56,615 bases of DNA from an uncultured Bacilli bacterium (lineage in GTDB: Bacteria; Bacillota_I; Bacilli_A; RFN20; CAG-631). Below the pieces are notes generated by a model, which worked only from the letters and a program-made list of their open reading frames with translations, made no database searches and was not told the DNA's origin. The translations under genes were made by a program, and so were the position numbers. The stretch is from assembly GCA_947627355.1 (NCBI GenBank), contig CANQVX010000010.1, forward strand, positions 1 to 56,615. The letters are read 5' to 3'. This document shows, piece after piece, positions 18,055-27,006 of this stretch. The first letter of the stretch is position 1. Each line of letters opens with the position of its first letter.

Positions 18055-19413
18055 TTATGAAAATGAATATGGAAGGGAAGTAGTTCCAACATTACTATAA
18101 GTTAAGATATATTCACCTGATCTATCAGAAAAACTATCTCTACGATAATAAGATACAGTAATTTGATTTAAATGATTTTCATTAATTGTTACTACGCAAT
18201 CAGTACCATAACCATTTAAATATTGTTCAGCAACGCAACTAGGAATGAAACATTCAATACCAATAAATGATTGTAATGCTGGATTAACATGATATTCATT
18301 TGTATTTTTATTGAAATCAAATACTTCAGCTGCTACATCACTTACAACTGGTACAAATACTTCTTTAGGTGCGTTAAATAAACTTGAAAAATCAGATGCA
18401 GCAGCAGTAGTAAATTTATCATTTGCTTCATCATAACCATAAGGAACGATTGTTCCATTGTTGTTATAACGAATTAATAAATCAGCAGTTGTTGCTACAT
18501 CATCGCCACCACAATCCCAGAATACACCATTTTTAGTATAATAAAATTTATAATGAACTGAATCTGGTTGATTATCAATTTTAAAGTTATAAACTACATC
18601 TAAAGTATAGTTATCTTCGATTTCATCAAAAGCGACATTTAAAGCATCATGTTCTTCATAATGAGGACGAACAGATTGACGAGTTATAGTAGCTGTTCCG
18701 ATATCTGATACTTGAATAGTTGCTTTAGCATCTAATAAAAAGTATCGATTATCTAGACCAAAAGTATCATAGGTTTCAATTTGTTTTGGTTCAAAAACAA
18801 TTGAAACTAACTTGCTATCTTCAAAATAAAACTTAGCAGTTTTGATTACTTCATCAAAGATAACATCTACTGTTGAAAATAATTTACTAGCAATAAATGA
18901 AGCTTTCTTTCTTTCAAGATTGTATGTATTATTGTCTATTTTTGTAAAATCATTTCTTGATAGATATCTAAATGGATTATCACAAAAATAACCAAAGTTT
19001 ACATCATCACCATTACTAGCTTCAGCTGGAACATCAATAATTTTATTTTCATAACCAAGTTCATTATAATATGCAAGACCATCTTGACCTTCAATTAAAA
19101 CTTCATTAACTAGATTATAACGTGTTCCATCGCCTTCAAAACCATATAGTTTTCTTTCAAAACCATTGGTATCACGATTTTCAAAAACATATTCGAAGTC
19201 GTAACGGGTTTGAGCAGTTTCACCTGTAACAGAACCACCACGACCATTTAAAAATTTGGCTGTTTCATCGATTCGACCGCTAATTTTAACACCACTAGCT
19301 AAATCTTCGACAGTTTTTGATAACATATCAACTTTTTCAGTTTTATCACCACATGAAGCAAGTCCTAATGATAATAAACATATAGATAAAGTAATAGCAA
19401 TATTTCTTTTCAT
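18055..19413 (-). CDS. Lipoprotein of unknown function
   Basis: 452 aa. Signal peptide II with LASC (Cys21), followed directly by a folded domain and no Ser-rich stalk, unlike its neighbours. It contains repeated beta-type segments and a stretch around YNLERKKASFIASKLFS that recalls LolA/LppX-like lipoprotein folds, but this is weak. I do not recognise the family. It lies 12 nt after the previous lipoprotein gene with GTAGGAG as ribosome site, so it is cotranscribed. Probably exported and anchored to the outer face of the membrane. Confidence 0.75.
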   Translation of the reverse strand: MKRNIAITLSICLLSLGLASCGDKTEKVDMLSKTVEDLASGVKISGRIDETAKFLNGRGGSVTGETAQTRYDFEYVFENRDTNGFERKLYGFEGDGTRYNLVNEVLIEGQDGLAYYNELGYENKIIDVPAEASNGDDVNFGYFCDNPFRYLSRNDFTKIDNNTYNLERKKASFIASKLFSTVDVIFDEVIKTAKFYFEDSKLVSIVFEPKQIETYDTFGLDNRYFLLDAKATIQVSDIGTATITRQSVRPHYEEHDALNVAFDEIEDNYTLDVVYNFKIDNQPDSVHYKFYYTKNGVFWDCGGDDVATTADLLIRYNNNGTIVPYGYDEANDKFTTAAASDFSSLFNAPKEVFVPVVSDVAAEVFDFNKNTNEYHVNPALQSFIGIECFIPSCVAEQYLNGYGTDCVVTINENHLNQITVSYYRRDSFSDRSGEYILTYSNVGTTSLPYSFS

Positions 19414-19425
19414 TGTTATAAACTC

Positions 19426-20865
19426 CTACGCATTAGGATTTGTTAGTGATTCAAGTTGCCCTAAACATGGATCTTCATATAAAAGATCGGCAGTAACTTG
19501 GCCAATTTTTGAAACATAAATTGTAATTGTTTCATCTGATCCCGTTGGTTGATATGCATTTACATATCCAGTAATTGTAAGAGTTGGCCCTTCAGCAGCA
19601 TTTTCAAGTGTGATTTCGACATAACCAACATTTATTACGGTCAAACCAAATCTTGATGAAAATTGTTTAACTTGGGCCGGATTGTTAGTAACTAATTTTT
19701 CACCCGAACTATCTAGGACAAATAAATCTAAAAATTTACCAGAAAAACCATATGTTTCTGCTAATGATTCTACTTCAGTTTCAACTTCTGGCGAAATAAC
19801 GAGGCCTTCTTCATTGTTGGAGATGTAACTATATGAGTGAATACCAATTTCTATTTCAAATGGATTTTCAGGAACATCAACATATCCTATCGCTTCACCT
19901 TCAGCCTTATAAATAAAATTATATTTTTCAGTTATAATCCCTGCAGCCGATCCATCTTCAGCCGTATATACATAATTTTGACAGCCTAATAATTCTTTTA
20001 CTTGTGATAAAAGATTTTTTTCTTCCATTTCACCTTTTCCAGATGCTAAATATTCTTCGATTGAATCAATGGTTGTTGTTTCAATTTCACTTACAGTTAG
20101 CGTGTAAATATTTGGAGTTCCAAAACCAGAAGAAACACTAAATTTAAATTCAAGATTATTTTCTTCAGTTAAAGAAACTTTAATAGCAGCCATGCTATAT
20201 GCATCTTGACTCAAATATGGAAGCAGTTCAACAACAGCTTCTTTTTCAACAACATATCCATTTGTTGTAAAATTATCTGCTAAATCAGCAAAATCAGCAA
20301 TATCTAATAAAGAAAATGAATTTATATAAAAATAATCTCTATCAAAATTATCATATATTACTTTTTCGCTATATAAGTCAGTGAATAGTGCTTCATCAGC
20401 ATCTTTTAAATATTTGCTAGTAGGAACAATTTCTTCACCACCATATTCAAATGTGAAAATACCACTTGCGTTTTTTGCATATCCAATATTACCATCGTTA
20501 GGTGTTTCGCAATAATATGCATTTGGAGTATATTTTCCAACACGTATGCCATCCATATCATTTAATGTTAATGTGTAATTTGGTGTTTCAATACATGTAG
20601 CAATTAATTGCTTAATTGTTTCAGCCGTTAAATCTCCAACAGTTGTAGAACTACTAGAATCACTAGTTTCGCTACTACCTGTACTAGAAATACCACCTGT
20701 ACTACTTAATTCTGAAGATGTACTATCTTCAATACTGCTAGATACATCACTAGAACCACCAACAGAACTTGAATTTAAGCTGCTAGAAGATGATTCTTTA
20801 TCAGTGTTGCATCCAACAAGACATAACGCCATAAATAAAATAAAACCAACTTTTGACTTGTTCAT
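19426..20865 (-). CDS. Lipoprotein of unknown function with Ser-rich stalk
   Basis: 479 aa. Signal peptide II (LVGC, Cys19), Ser/Thr/Gly-rich low-complexity stalk about 22-75, then an acidic domain of beta-rich character with no motif I recognise. It shares with the next gene's product a pattern of Tyr/Phe/Asp-rich strands with NGYVV- or NTYNL-like turns, so the two may be distant paralogs; this is a guess. First gene of the four-gene operon, with its own sigma-A type promoter (20904-20932) and a GGAGAG ribosome site. Confidence 0.75.
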   Translation of the reverse strand: MNKSKVGFILFMALCLVGCNTDKESSSSSLNSSSVGGSSDVSSSIEDSTSSELSSTGGISSTGSSETSDSSSSTTVGDLTAETIKQLIATCIETPNYTLTLNDMDGIRVGKYTPNAYYCETPNDGNIGYAKNASGIFTFEYGGEEIVPTSKYLKDADEALFTDLYSEKVIYDNFDRDYFYINSFSLLDIADFADLADNFTTNGYVVEKEAVVELLPYLSQDAYSMAAIKVSLTEENNLEFKFSVSSGFGTPNIYTLTVSEIETTTIDSIEEYLASGKGEMEEKNLLSQVKELLGCQNYVYTAEDGSAAGIITEKYNFIYKAEGEAIGYVDVPENPFEIEIGIHSYSYISNNEEGLVISPEVETEVESLAETYGFSGKFLDLFVLDSSGEKLVTNNPAQVKQFSSRFGLTVINVGYVEITLENAAEGPTLTITGYVNAYQPTGSDETITIYVSKIGQVTADLLYEDPCLGQLESLTNPNA

Positions 20866-20903
20866 AAATTTTGTCTCTCCTTTTTTTATATATAATTGGT
20901 AGA

Positions 20904-20932
20904 ATTATAGCAAAATTTACTGATGAATTCAA
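20904..20932 (-). promoter_or_regulatory. Sigma-A type promoter of the four-gene lipoprotein operon
   Basis: On the minus strand: TTGAAT, 17 nt, TATAAT (-10 at 20904-20909, -35 at 20927-20932), about 40 nt before the ATG at 20865. Confidence 0.75.
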
Positions 20933-20967
20933 TGTATTTTTTTTATTTTTGCTTAGGTGGTCTCTTT

Positions 20968-20994
20968 GAAAAAAAGAGAATGCAAAGCATTCTC
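20968..20994 (-). terminator. Intrinsic terminator of the 939-aa lipoprotein gene
   Basis: Perfect 8-bp stem GAGAATGC/GCATTCTC, 3-nt loop, followed on the minus strand by seven T (20968-20975). It lies 25 nt beyond the stop codon and separates this gene from the downstream lipoprotein operon. Confidence 0.9.
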
Positions 20995-21018
20995 AAAATT
21001 TTGTAATGATTTTTTATA

Positions 21019-23838
21019 CTAATCTAAGTATACTCTATGGCTAATACTTCCATAAGAATTAGCTAGTAAATTGTATTCTAGTGTCAATTGTTTAACACTA
21101 TGAGCAGGAACTTTAACTGAATATAGATAAGAGAATTGTTCTCCATGGAAATCTATATTTTCAATTCTTCCTAAAATTTGTTTTGCTTCAAGAATGTTTC
21201 CATCAACATCTCGAACCATCAAAGATATTGTATCGCCTTTTAAAGTAAAGGTAATCGTTCTTTCTTTAGAACCAGTATTTACTAATGTAAATCTATCTTG
21301 ATAATCTATCATCCAGTTACCGATGTTGGCAAAAAGTCCTAGGCCATCATAGTGATCTGTATCAATTATAATTTCTTTTCTAGTAACAGAATCTATTGTG
21401 ATGTATCGCGTCATATCAGTTCCAACAGCCCTATGATCGCCACTTTGAGGATTTAAATGAGTCACCCATGAATTTAGACTATTATCATATGGCATACTTC
21501 CTATTGCAGCATATGGAGTTCCTTTTGATGGAGCGGTTTTACTATAGTAATTCTTGTAATTAACTGCTAGATACCCAGATTGAACGACATCACCAAATTT
21601 AAATGTCATTTCATTATCAACAACACCATTACATGTGTCATAACCACCATATTGTTGACCATATTCATGATCAATGTCTGTTCCATCACCAGCACGACCT
21701 TTACCATAAACATAACCAATTACATCTTTTTCTTCACTAATTAAACTAGGACTAGTATAAGCAAAGAATGTACCTAAAGCTTCGCCTCCTGATACATCAA
21801 ATAATACTGCAGCATTTGAACAACCTTTATATACAGTTTTATCAGCTGTGTTATAAGCGTTAAAACCTTTATAACTATCAGATGTGGTTCCACCCATTAC
21901 ATAAATTTGTTCGCCAGGTGGTAAAACAACTGTTTGAGGTTGATTATTTTCTGGTCTATAGGTTTGAACGAAACTATAATTATCATTGAAATAATCCAAT
22001 TTAGCAGTATCCCAACCTTCAGTATCGTATTCAAAATATGTATTATAAAATTGAATCCATTCGTTTTGACCAAGCCAACTACCAGGGCCATCTAATTGGA
22101 AGCCAATGTTTTTAATAGTTATATAAAGGTTATTACTAGTTTTATTCTTAAGTTGGAAACCATAATAGAAACTAACTGATGGAGCATTATTGTGTTCAAA
22201 TGTGAAGAATACTTCGCCAGAAAGACTTTTCTTAAAGATAGGATTATTTAAATCTTTATCAATTAATCTTTCTGGGTTATTGGAATTGATATATGTACCA
22301 TCATTACGTTTAACATAATTAACTGTTGCATTTTGATATTGAGTAACTGGAGTGTTAAAATCAATTGTTGATGGATCAACACTAAATTTAGAATCATAAG
22401 GTAAAACTGAAACGTGATTTGTAGCAGTTACTTTTGTTTCAATTGTATTATTTGAATTTACATCAATTACAACATATATAATAGAATCTTTTAGTAATGC
22501 TGGTGTTGTAAACGTCTTATCAGAACTACAAATTTCAACATCATTTTCCGATAGAATCGTATATTTTTTAATATTTGAACTGATAAATTCGACTTTATAA
22601 GTATCAGTATAAGGAACTCTCATCTTATAGCCAATTCTATCTTTACTTGCATATTCAAATGTTGAACTAAATCTAACTTCTGGAAGATGTTTGAAACTAT
22701 CAGTTGGAGCTCCTCCATTTGTAAATCTGTATGCTGGAGTGTCAGCATCACTTTGATTTGGAGTTCTTTTTGATACTTGAAGTTCTTTGTTTTCATTTAA
22801 ACAAATATAATAATCATCGAATTTACTCTTAGCAACACCTTCGAGTAAATCGTCTTGGTGACCAAAATCTTTATCTTGTTCTGCAACCAATTTTTCTGAT
22901 GTAATTGAATTGTCACCCATAATTGTATTAAAGAAATTAACAAAGTCTTGAGTTTCTCCACGACCAGTAATAGTAAATCCGCCTTGTGGAATGACTAAAT
23001 CCCAATGGCTTGAATTTTGACTTGCAGGTTCACTACTAGCCCATTGCATCCAATCATCAGCTAATACAAATGAATCAAAGCCTGATGTTTTCTTTTGTTG
23101 TTCTGTCCAACTAGAATTCCATTCACCTACACGATGATAGAAATTATCACTTGGAGATGCATATCCAGATTTCTTAGTAAATGCTGCATATGAAACATAA
23201 CCATTTGCATTTATATTAAAGTACCACCGCCAATTGTTTGCAGTTTTAGCTTCACGACGATATGTAGCTTTTCCAGAAACATTTTCACTATATGGAGCTA
23301 TAGTATTATTTACATATTTATCAGTCCATACAGATATACCATTAGTTCCATTATCGCTATTGAAAGTAATATTTGAAATAATTAAATCTGCAGTGATTTG
23401 TGATGAACTAGAACTAGATGATGATTTATCTGTTGATGTACTAGGTGAACTACTAGAAGATGAAGAACTAGATGTCTTTCCAGTTGAAGAACTTGTTGTA
23501 GTAGAACTAGATGAGTTTTTACTAGAACTTGAACTTGTAGTTGTACTAGATGAAGTTTTATTTGAACTTGAACTAGTTGTAGAACTTGAAGTTTTTCCAG
23601 AAGATGAACTATTTAGTGATGAACTAGAAGTTGATGTTGATGTAGAACTATCTTCTTTAGAACTTGATGAATTTGTTGTAGTAGAACTAGAATCATCAAA
23701 ACTACTAGAAATATCGGATGAACTTATTTCGTTAGAACTACTTTCATCATATAAATAAGAATCAAGTAAAGAACATGAACATAATAAAGAAGTTGTAAGT
23801 AATCCAACTAGAAAAAATTTATTATTCTTTCGTTTCAT
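21019..23838 (-). CDS. Large surface lipoprotein with long Ser/Thr stalk, unknown function
   Basis: 939 aa. Signal peptide II (LLCSC, Cys22), then about 110 residues almost entirely Ser/Thr with Lys, Asn, Gly and Asp (about 33-145), a likely extended and possibly glycosylated stalk. The rest (about 150-939) is a Trp/Tyr/Asn-rich extracellular region, probably several beta-sandwich modules, with no motif I can assign. Tracts such as WRWYFNINANGYVSYAAF and GLGLFANIGNW-type strands recall carbohydrate- or surface-binding proteins, but that is not evidence of function. Own promoter and terminator; GAGGTG ribosome site. Confidence 0.8.
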   Translation of the reverse strand: MKRKNNKFFLVGLLTTSLLCSCSLLDSYLYDESSSNEISSSDISSSFDDSSSTTTNSSSSKEDSSTSTSTSSSSLNSSSSGKTSSSTTSSSSNKTSSSTTTSSSSSKNSSSSTTTSSSTGKTSSSSSSSSSPSTSTDKSSSSSSSSQITADLIISNITFNSDNGTNGISVWTDKYVNNTIAPYSENVSGKATYRREAKTANNWRWYFNINANGYVSYAAFTKKSGYASPSDNFYHRVGEWNSSWTEQQKKTSGFDSFVLADDWMQWASSEPASQNSSHWDLVIPQGGFTITGRGETQDFVNFFNTIMGDNSITSEKLVAEQDKDFGHQDDLLEGVAKSKFDDYYICLNENKELQVSKRTPNQSDADTPAYRFTNGGAPTDSFKHLPEVRFSSTFEYASKDRIGYKMRVPYTDTYKVEFISSNIKKYTILSENDVEICSSDKTFTTPALLKDSIIYVVIDVNSNNTIETKVTATNHVSVLPYDSKFSVDPSTIDFNTPVTQYQNATVNYVKRNDGTYINSNNPERLIDKDLNNPIFKKSLSGEVFFTFEHNNAPSVSFYYGFQLKNKTSNNLYITIKNIGFQLDGPGSWLGQNEWIQFYNTYFEYDTEGWDTAKLDYFNDNYSFVQTYRPENNQPQTVVLPPGEQIYVMGGTTSDSYKGFNAYNTADKTVYKGCSNAAVLFDVSGGEALGTFFAYTSPSLISEEKDVIGYVYGKGRAGDGTDIDHEYGQQYGGYDTCNGVVDNEMTFKFGDVVQSGYLAVNYKNYYSKTAPSKGTPYAAIGSMPYDNSLNSWVTHLNPQSGDHRAVGTDMTRYITIDSVTRKEIIIDTDHYDGLGLFANIGNWMIDYQDRFTLVNTGSKERTITFTLKGDTISLMVRDVDGNILEAKQILGRIENIDFHGEQFSYLYSVKVPAHSVKQLTLEYNLLANSYGSISHRVYLD
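23398..23760 (-). repeat. Low-complexity Ser/Thr-coding tract
   Basis: Imperfect tandem repeats of AGT/TCA/TCT/ACT codons inside the 939-aa lipoprotein gene, encoding blocks like SSSSTTTSSSS and KTSSS. Such tracts can expand or contract by slippage, so stalk length may vary between strains. The open frame seen antisense here (Glu/Leu/Val-rich) is a shadow. Confidence 0.7.
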
Positions 23839-23856
23839 TTAAGTTTCACCTCTCAT

Positions 23857-23866
23857 AAAATTATAG
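23857..23866 (-). promoter_or_regulatory. Extended -10 promoter of the 939-aa lipoprotein gene
   Basis: TGCTATAAT on the minus strand (TATAAT at 23860-23865), about 22 nt before the ATG. Upstream sequence is T-rich with no clear -35. The same TGCTATAAT form is seen before the NUDIX gene and the GPH transporter. Confidence 0.55.
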
Positions 23867-24100
23867 CAAAATTAAAAATAAAAAAATATATTTTTTTATC
23901 CATTTTTTTACAGTCATTAGCTAAAAATTTTGTTTGTTTTAATAAATTGTCGACAGAATCGGATAAAATATTTAAAAAAGTACGTTTCAATCGATAAATT
24001 ATATTTACTCACAATAAAAAATCAAAATCTATCGGTAAAATCAAGTTTTTTTGCAATAAAAAATAATGCGTGTGACTATAATTTGACTATAACGCAAAAT
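23867..24100. other. AT-rich intergenic stretch with two copies of a recurring short motif
   Basis: About 230 nt between the lipoprotein promoter and the tRNA-Gly terminator. No convincing gene; a 62-codon open frame here has no ribosome site and no plausible protein. It holds two copies of the CGRYARAATC-type motif (23946-23962 and 24028-24045) and a direct repeat TGACTATA (24073 and 24084 region). Confidence 0.5.
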
Positions 24101-24125
24101 AAAAAAAGCCCACTTTAGGCCCTTA
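24101..24125 (-). terminator. Probable terminator of tRNA-Gly
   Basis: On the minus strand AGGGCCT-AAAGT-GGGCTTT forms a GU-rich hairpin followed by a T run, just past the 3' end of the tRNA. Confidence 0.6.
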
Positions 24126-24135
24126 AAAATAAAAA

Positions 24136-24209
24136 TGGAGCAGATGACGGGAATCGAACCCGCATAATTAGCTTGGAAGGCTAATGTTCTACCACTGAAC
24201 TACATCTGC
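24136..24209 (-). tRNA. tRNA-Gly (anticodon TCC)
   Basis: 74 nt including encoded CCA. Acceptor stem GCAGATG/CATCTGC, D arm AGTTCAGTGGTAGAAC, anticodon loop CTTCCAA (anticodon TCC), T arm GGGTTCGATTCCC. All stems pair. Confidence 0.97.
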
Positions 24210-24222
24210 ATCGCGCTTAAAT

Positions 24223-24251
24223 AATATAACATATAAAATAATTTTTTTCAA
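24223..24251 (-). promoter_or_regulatory. Promoter of tRNA-Gly
   Basis: On the minus strand: TTGAAA, 17 nt, TATATT, ending 14 nt before the tRNA start. Confidence 0.7.
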
Positions 24252-24271
24252 TATGATTTATGAAAAAAAAC

Positions 24272-24300
24272 TTGTAAATAGCCTCAAACTAGTATAGAAT
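24272..24300 (+). promoter_or_regulatory. Promoter of tRNA-Arg
   Basis: TTGTAA (24272-24277), 17 nt, TAGAAT (24295-24300), 12 nt before the tRNA 5' end. Confidence 0.7.
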
Positions 24301-24312
24301 AATGTCGTTGAA

Positions 24313-24389
24313 GCCCACATAGCTCAGCTGGATAGAGCATGCGCCTTCTAAGCGCAGGGTCACAGGTTCGAATCCTGCTGTGGGTGCCA
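24313..24389 (+). tRNA. tRNA-Arg (anticodon TCT)
   Basis: 77 nt including encoded CCA. Acceptor GCCCACA/TGTGGGT, D arm AGCTCAGCTGGATAGAGC, anticodon arm TGCGC-CTTCTAA-GCGCA (anticodon TCT), T arm CAGGTTCGAATCCTG. The TCT anticodon reads AGA/AGG, the main Arg codons expected in AT-rich DNA. Confidence 0.97.
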
Positions 24390-24398
24390 TTGAATATT

Positions 24399-24424
24399 AA
24401 GCTCACTTTTGTGGGCTTTTTTCT
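24399..24424 (+). terminator. Terminator of tRNA-Arg
   Basis: AAGCTCAC-TTTT-GTGGGCTT hairpin followed by a T run, 10 nt after the CCA end. It also separates the tRNA from the copA promoter. Confidence 0.75.
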
Positions 24425-24435
24425 TTATTATACAA

Positions 24436-24464
24436 TTGACATGCTAGTCATTCAGGTTTATAAT
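24436..24464 (+). promoter_or_regulatory. Consensus sigma-A promoter of copA
   Basis: TTGACA (24436-24441), exactly 17 nt, TATAAT (24459-24464): a perfect consensus promoter, so strong control by a repressor is expected. The CIRCE element starts 5 nt downstream. Confidence 0.92.
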
Positions 24465-24468
24465 AATT

Positions 24469-24495
24469 TTAGCACTCGGAATATTAAAGTGCTAA
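24469..24495 (+). promoter_or_regulatory. CIRCE operator (HrcA binding site)
   Basis: TTAGCACTC, 9 nt, AAGTGCTAA. The CIRCE consensus is TTAGCACTC-N9-GAGTGCTAA, so 17 of 18 arm positions match and the spacer is exact. It covers the expected transcription start of copA and the 5' untranslated region. HrcA normally represses groESL/dnaK and, in some Mollicutes, lon and clpB. Confidence 0.88.
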
Positions 24496-24507
24496 GGTGG
24501 TGATGCT

Positions 24508-27006
24508 ATGAAAACTAAATTTGATATTCAAGGTATGACATGTTCATCATGTAGTAGTCACATCCAAAAACACATGGAAAAAGTAAAAGGAGTTAAAAAT
24601 GTACATGTTAATTTGCTTACTAATTCCATGCAAATTGAATATAACGAAGAATTATTAGATAACAACAAGATTATTAAAGAAGTTCAAAGTTGTGGTTATA
24701 ATGCTTCTTTAAGTAACGAAGATAGCATCCAAGTAAATACAAATAATAATTCTAAGCCAAAACAAGATAATACAATTCATGATATGAAAATACGTTTAAT
24801 TAGTTCTATTGTCTTTTTAATTGTATTAATGTATTTTGCAATGTCACCAATGATTAATTATCCTATGTTTTCTATTTTCAAAGACGAAAGAAATGCCTTA
24901 ATTTTAGGTCTTACTGAATTATTATTAACATTACCTATTTTATATATTAATAGAGGTTATTTTATTAGAGGATTCAAGTCATTATTTAAAGGACATCCTA
25001 ATATGGATAGTCTAATTGCAATTGGATCAAGTGCTTCTTTTCTATATAGTTTTTATAATTTGTTTTTAATGGCTTATGCTGCTGGACATGGAATGTCTAT
25101 GCATCCATATATGCATGATTTATATTTTGAATCATCAGCTATGATTTTAACCTTAATTAGCTTAGGAAAATTCTTTGAAGCTAAATCAAAGAAAAGAACA
25201 ACTGATGCTATTACAAAATTAATTAATTTAACTCCAAAAGAAGCATTAGTTATAAGAAACAATAAAGAACAATTGATTTCTATTGATGATTTAATGATAA
25301 ACGATATTGTTATTGTTAAACCAGGTCAAAGAATTCCTAGTGATGGCATAGTAATTGAAGGTAGTAGTTCAATTGATGAATCTATGTTAACTGGCGAAAG
25401 TATGCCAGTGTTAAAAAATGTAAATGATACTGTAATTGGCGGAACTTTCAATCAACTAGGAACATTTAAATTTAAAGTAACTAAAATTGGTAAGGATACA
25501 ACACTTGCTAAAATCATTCAATTAGTTGAAGAGGCTGGTAATTCAAAAGCCCCAATGGCAAGTCTTGCTGATAAAGTATCATCATTTTTCGTTCCTTTAG
25601 TTATGATACTAGCCTTAATCACTTTTATAGTTTGGCTTATTGTTGGTAAGACATTTAGTTTTTCTTTAATGCTTGGTGTATCGGTATTAGTTATTTCTTG
25701 TCCTTGTGCTTTAGGACTTGCAACTCCTGTTGCAGTTATGGTTGGTACTGGTAAGGGTGCTGAAAATGGAATTCTAGTAAAAGATGCAACAGCTTTAGAA
25801 AACAGCAGTAAGATTAAATGTATTGTCTTTGATAAAACAGGCACTATAACGGAAGGAAAACCAACTTTACAAGATATAATTCCTTTAAATAATTATGATA
25901 AAGAAAACATTTTACAAATTGCTATTTCTTTAGAAAACAAATCTGAACATCCAATCGCCAATGCTTTTATTGAATATGGTAAAGAAAACAAAATTAAGGC
26001 TCTAGATGTTGATAAATTTATAACAACAACAGGTAAAGGAATTGAAGGATTTATCGATAAATTCGAATATTTTCTTGGTAACAAGAAGATGATTGAAGAT
26101 TTAAATATTAATTTAAATGAATATGAAAAACAAATAACCGAATTTGCTAGCAATGGTAAAACTGTAATGTTTCTTTCAACAAATAAAGAAGTTATTGCTA
26201 TCTTTACAATCAAAGATGCAATTAAAGAAAATAGCATCATAGCTATTAAAAAATTACATGAAATGCATATTCAAACAATTATGCTAACTGGCGATCAAGA
26301 AATAACAGCTAACGCTATTGCTAAAGAATGTGGAATTGATAAAGTAATTGCTGGTGTTTTACCTAACCAAAAAGCAAATTATATCACTGAAATTAAAAAA
26401 GAATATTCGTTAGTTGCTATGGTTGGTGATGGAATTAATGATGCTCCTGCTTTAGTTAGTGCTGATTTAGGTTTTGCAATTGGCGCTGGTAGTGATATTG
26501 CCATTGATTCAGCCGATGTTATATTAATGAAAAATGATTTAAGAGATATAGTAACTGCTATCGAATTATCTAAAAGAGTTGTTAGAAATATCAAACAAAA
26601 CTTATTCTGGGCATTCTTCTATAATTGTATTGGTATTCCTATTGCTGCTGGTGTCTTATATCCAGCATTCAAATTAAAACTAAGTCCAATGATTGGTTCG
26701 CTTGCTATGAGTTTATCGAGTGTCTGTGTTGTTTTAAATGCTTTAAGACTTAGATTATTCAAATCTAATTTAGAAGCTAAATCTATCGATAAAAACGGTT
26801 ATATTATTCATATAAAAGGTATGACTTGTGATAATTGTGTTAGACATGTAACTGAAGCATTAGAAGAAATTAATATCAAAGCAATTGTAAAACTTGATGA
26901 AAACATTGCCATTATTAATGATTCAAATGTTGATTTAAAAGCAATTAAGCAAGCAATTAAAAAAGCCGGTTATAAGGTTACAAAAATAGAAGGTGGATTA
27001 AAATAA
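24508..27006 (+). CDS. copA: Copper-translocating P-type ATPase (CopA)
   Basis: 832 aa. N-terminal heavy-metal-associated domain (GMTCSSC), eight predicted membrane spans, TGES actuator motif, membrane metal site SCPCALG, phosphorylation motif DKTGT, ATP-binding SEHPIA (the HP motif), hinge GDGINDAP. An extra HMA domain (GMTCDNC) is fused at the C-terminus (about 765-832), resembling an attached CopZ chaperone; this order is less usual. Exports Cu(I) across the membrane. Control by a consensus promoter with a CIRCE operator is unexpected for a copper pump. The CPC motif supports copper or silver rather than zinc/cadmium. Confidence 0.95.
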   Translation: MKTKFDIQGMTCSSCSSHIQKHMEKVKGVKNVHVNLLTNSMQIEYNEELLDNNKIIKEVQSCGYNASLSNEDSIQVNTNNNSKPKQDNTIHDMKIRLISSIVFLIVLMYFAMSPMINYPMFSIFKDERNALILGLTELLLTLPILYINRGYFIRGFKSLFKGHPNMDSLIAIGSSASFLYSFYNLFLMAYAAGHGMSMHPYMHDLYFESSAMILTLISLGKFFEAKSKKRTTDAITKLINLTPKEALVIRNNKEQLISIDDLMINDIVIVKPGQRIPSDGIVIEGSSSIDESMLTGESMPVLKNVNDTVIGGTFNQLGTFKFKVTKIGKDTTLAKIIQLVEEAGNSKAPMASLADKVSSFFVPLVMILALITFIVWLIVGKTFSFSLMLGVSVLVISCPCALGLATPVAVMVGTGKGAENGILVKDATALENSSKIKCIVFDKTGTITEGKPTLQDIIPLNNYDKENILQIAISLENKSEHPIANAFIEYGKENKIKALDVDKFITTTGKGIEGFIDKFEYFLGNKKMIEDLNINLNEYEKQITEFASNGKTVMFLSTNKEVIAIFTIKDAIKENSIIAIKKLHEMHIQTIMLTGDQEITANAIAKECGIDKVIAGVLPNQKANYITEIKKEYSLVAMVGDGINDAPALVSADLGFAIGAGSDIAIDSADVILMKNDLRDIVTAIELSKRVVRNIKQNLFWAFFYNCIGIPIAAGVLYPAFKLKLSPMIGSLAMSLSSVCVVLNALRLRLFKSNLEAKSIDKNGYIIHIKGMTCDNCVRHVTEALEEINIKAIVKLDENIAIINDSNVDLKAIKQAIKKAGYKVTKIEGGLK

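Noticed and set aside
23234-23758. 174-codon open frame on the plus strand, rich in Glu/Leu/Val
   Set aside because: It is the antisense of the Ser/Thr repeat tract of the lipoprotein gene; codon repeats create a long frame by chance, with no ribosome site.
23930-24118. 62-codon open frame in the gap before tRNA-Gly
   Set aside because: No ribosome site, runs into the tRNA terminator, and the protein has no plausible features.
24431-24440. Copper-box-like TACAATTGAC at the copA promoter
   Set aside because: The cop box needs TACANNTGTA; the last two bases differ and the match mostly comes from the -35 TTGACA. CIRCE is the better supported site.
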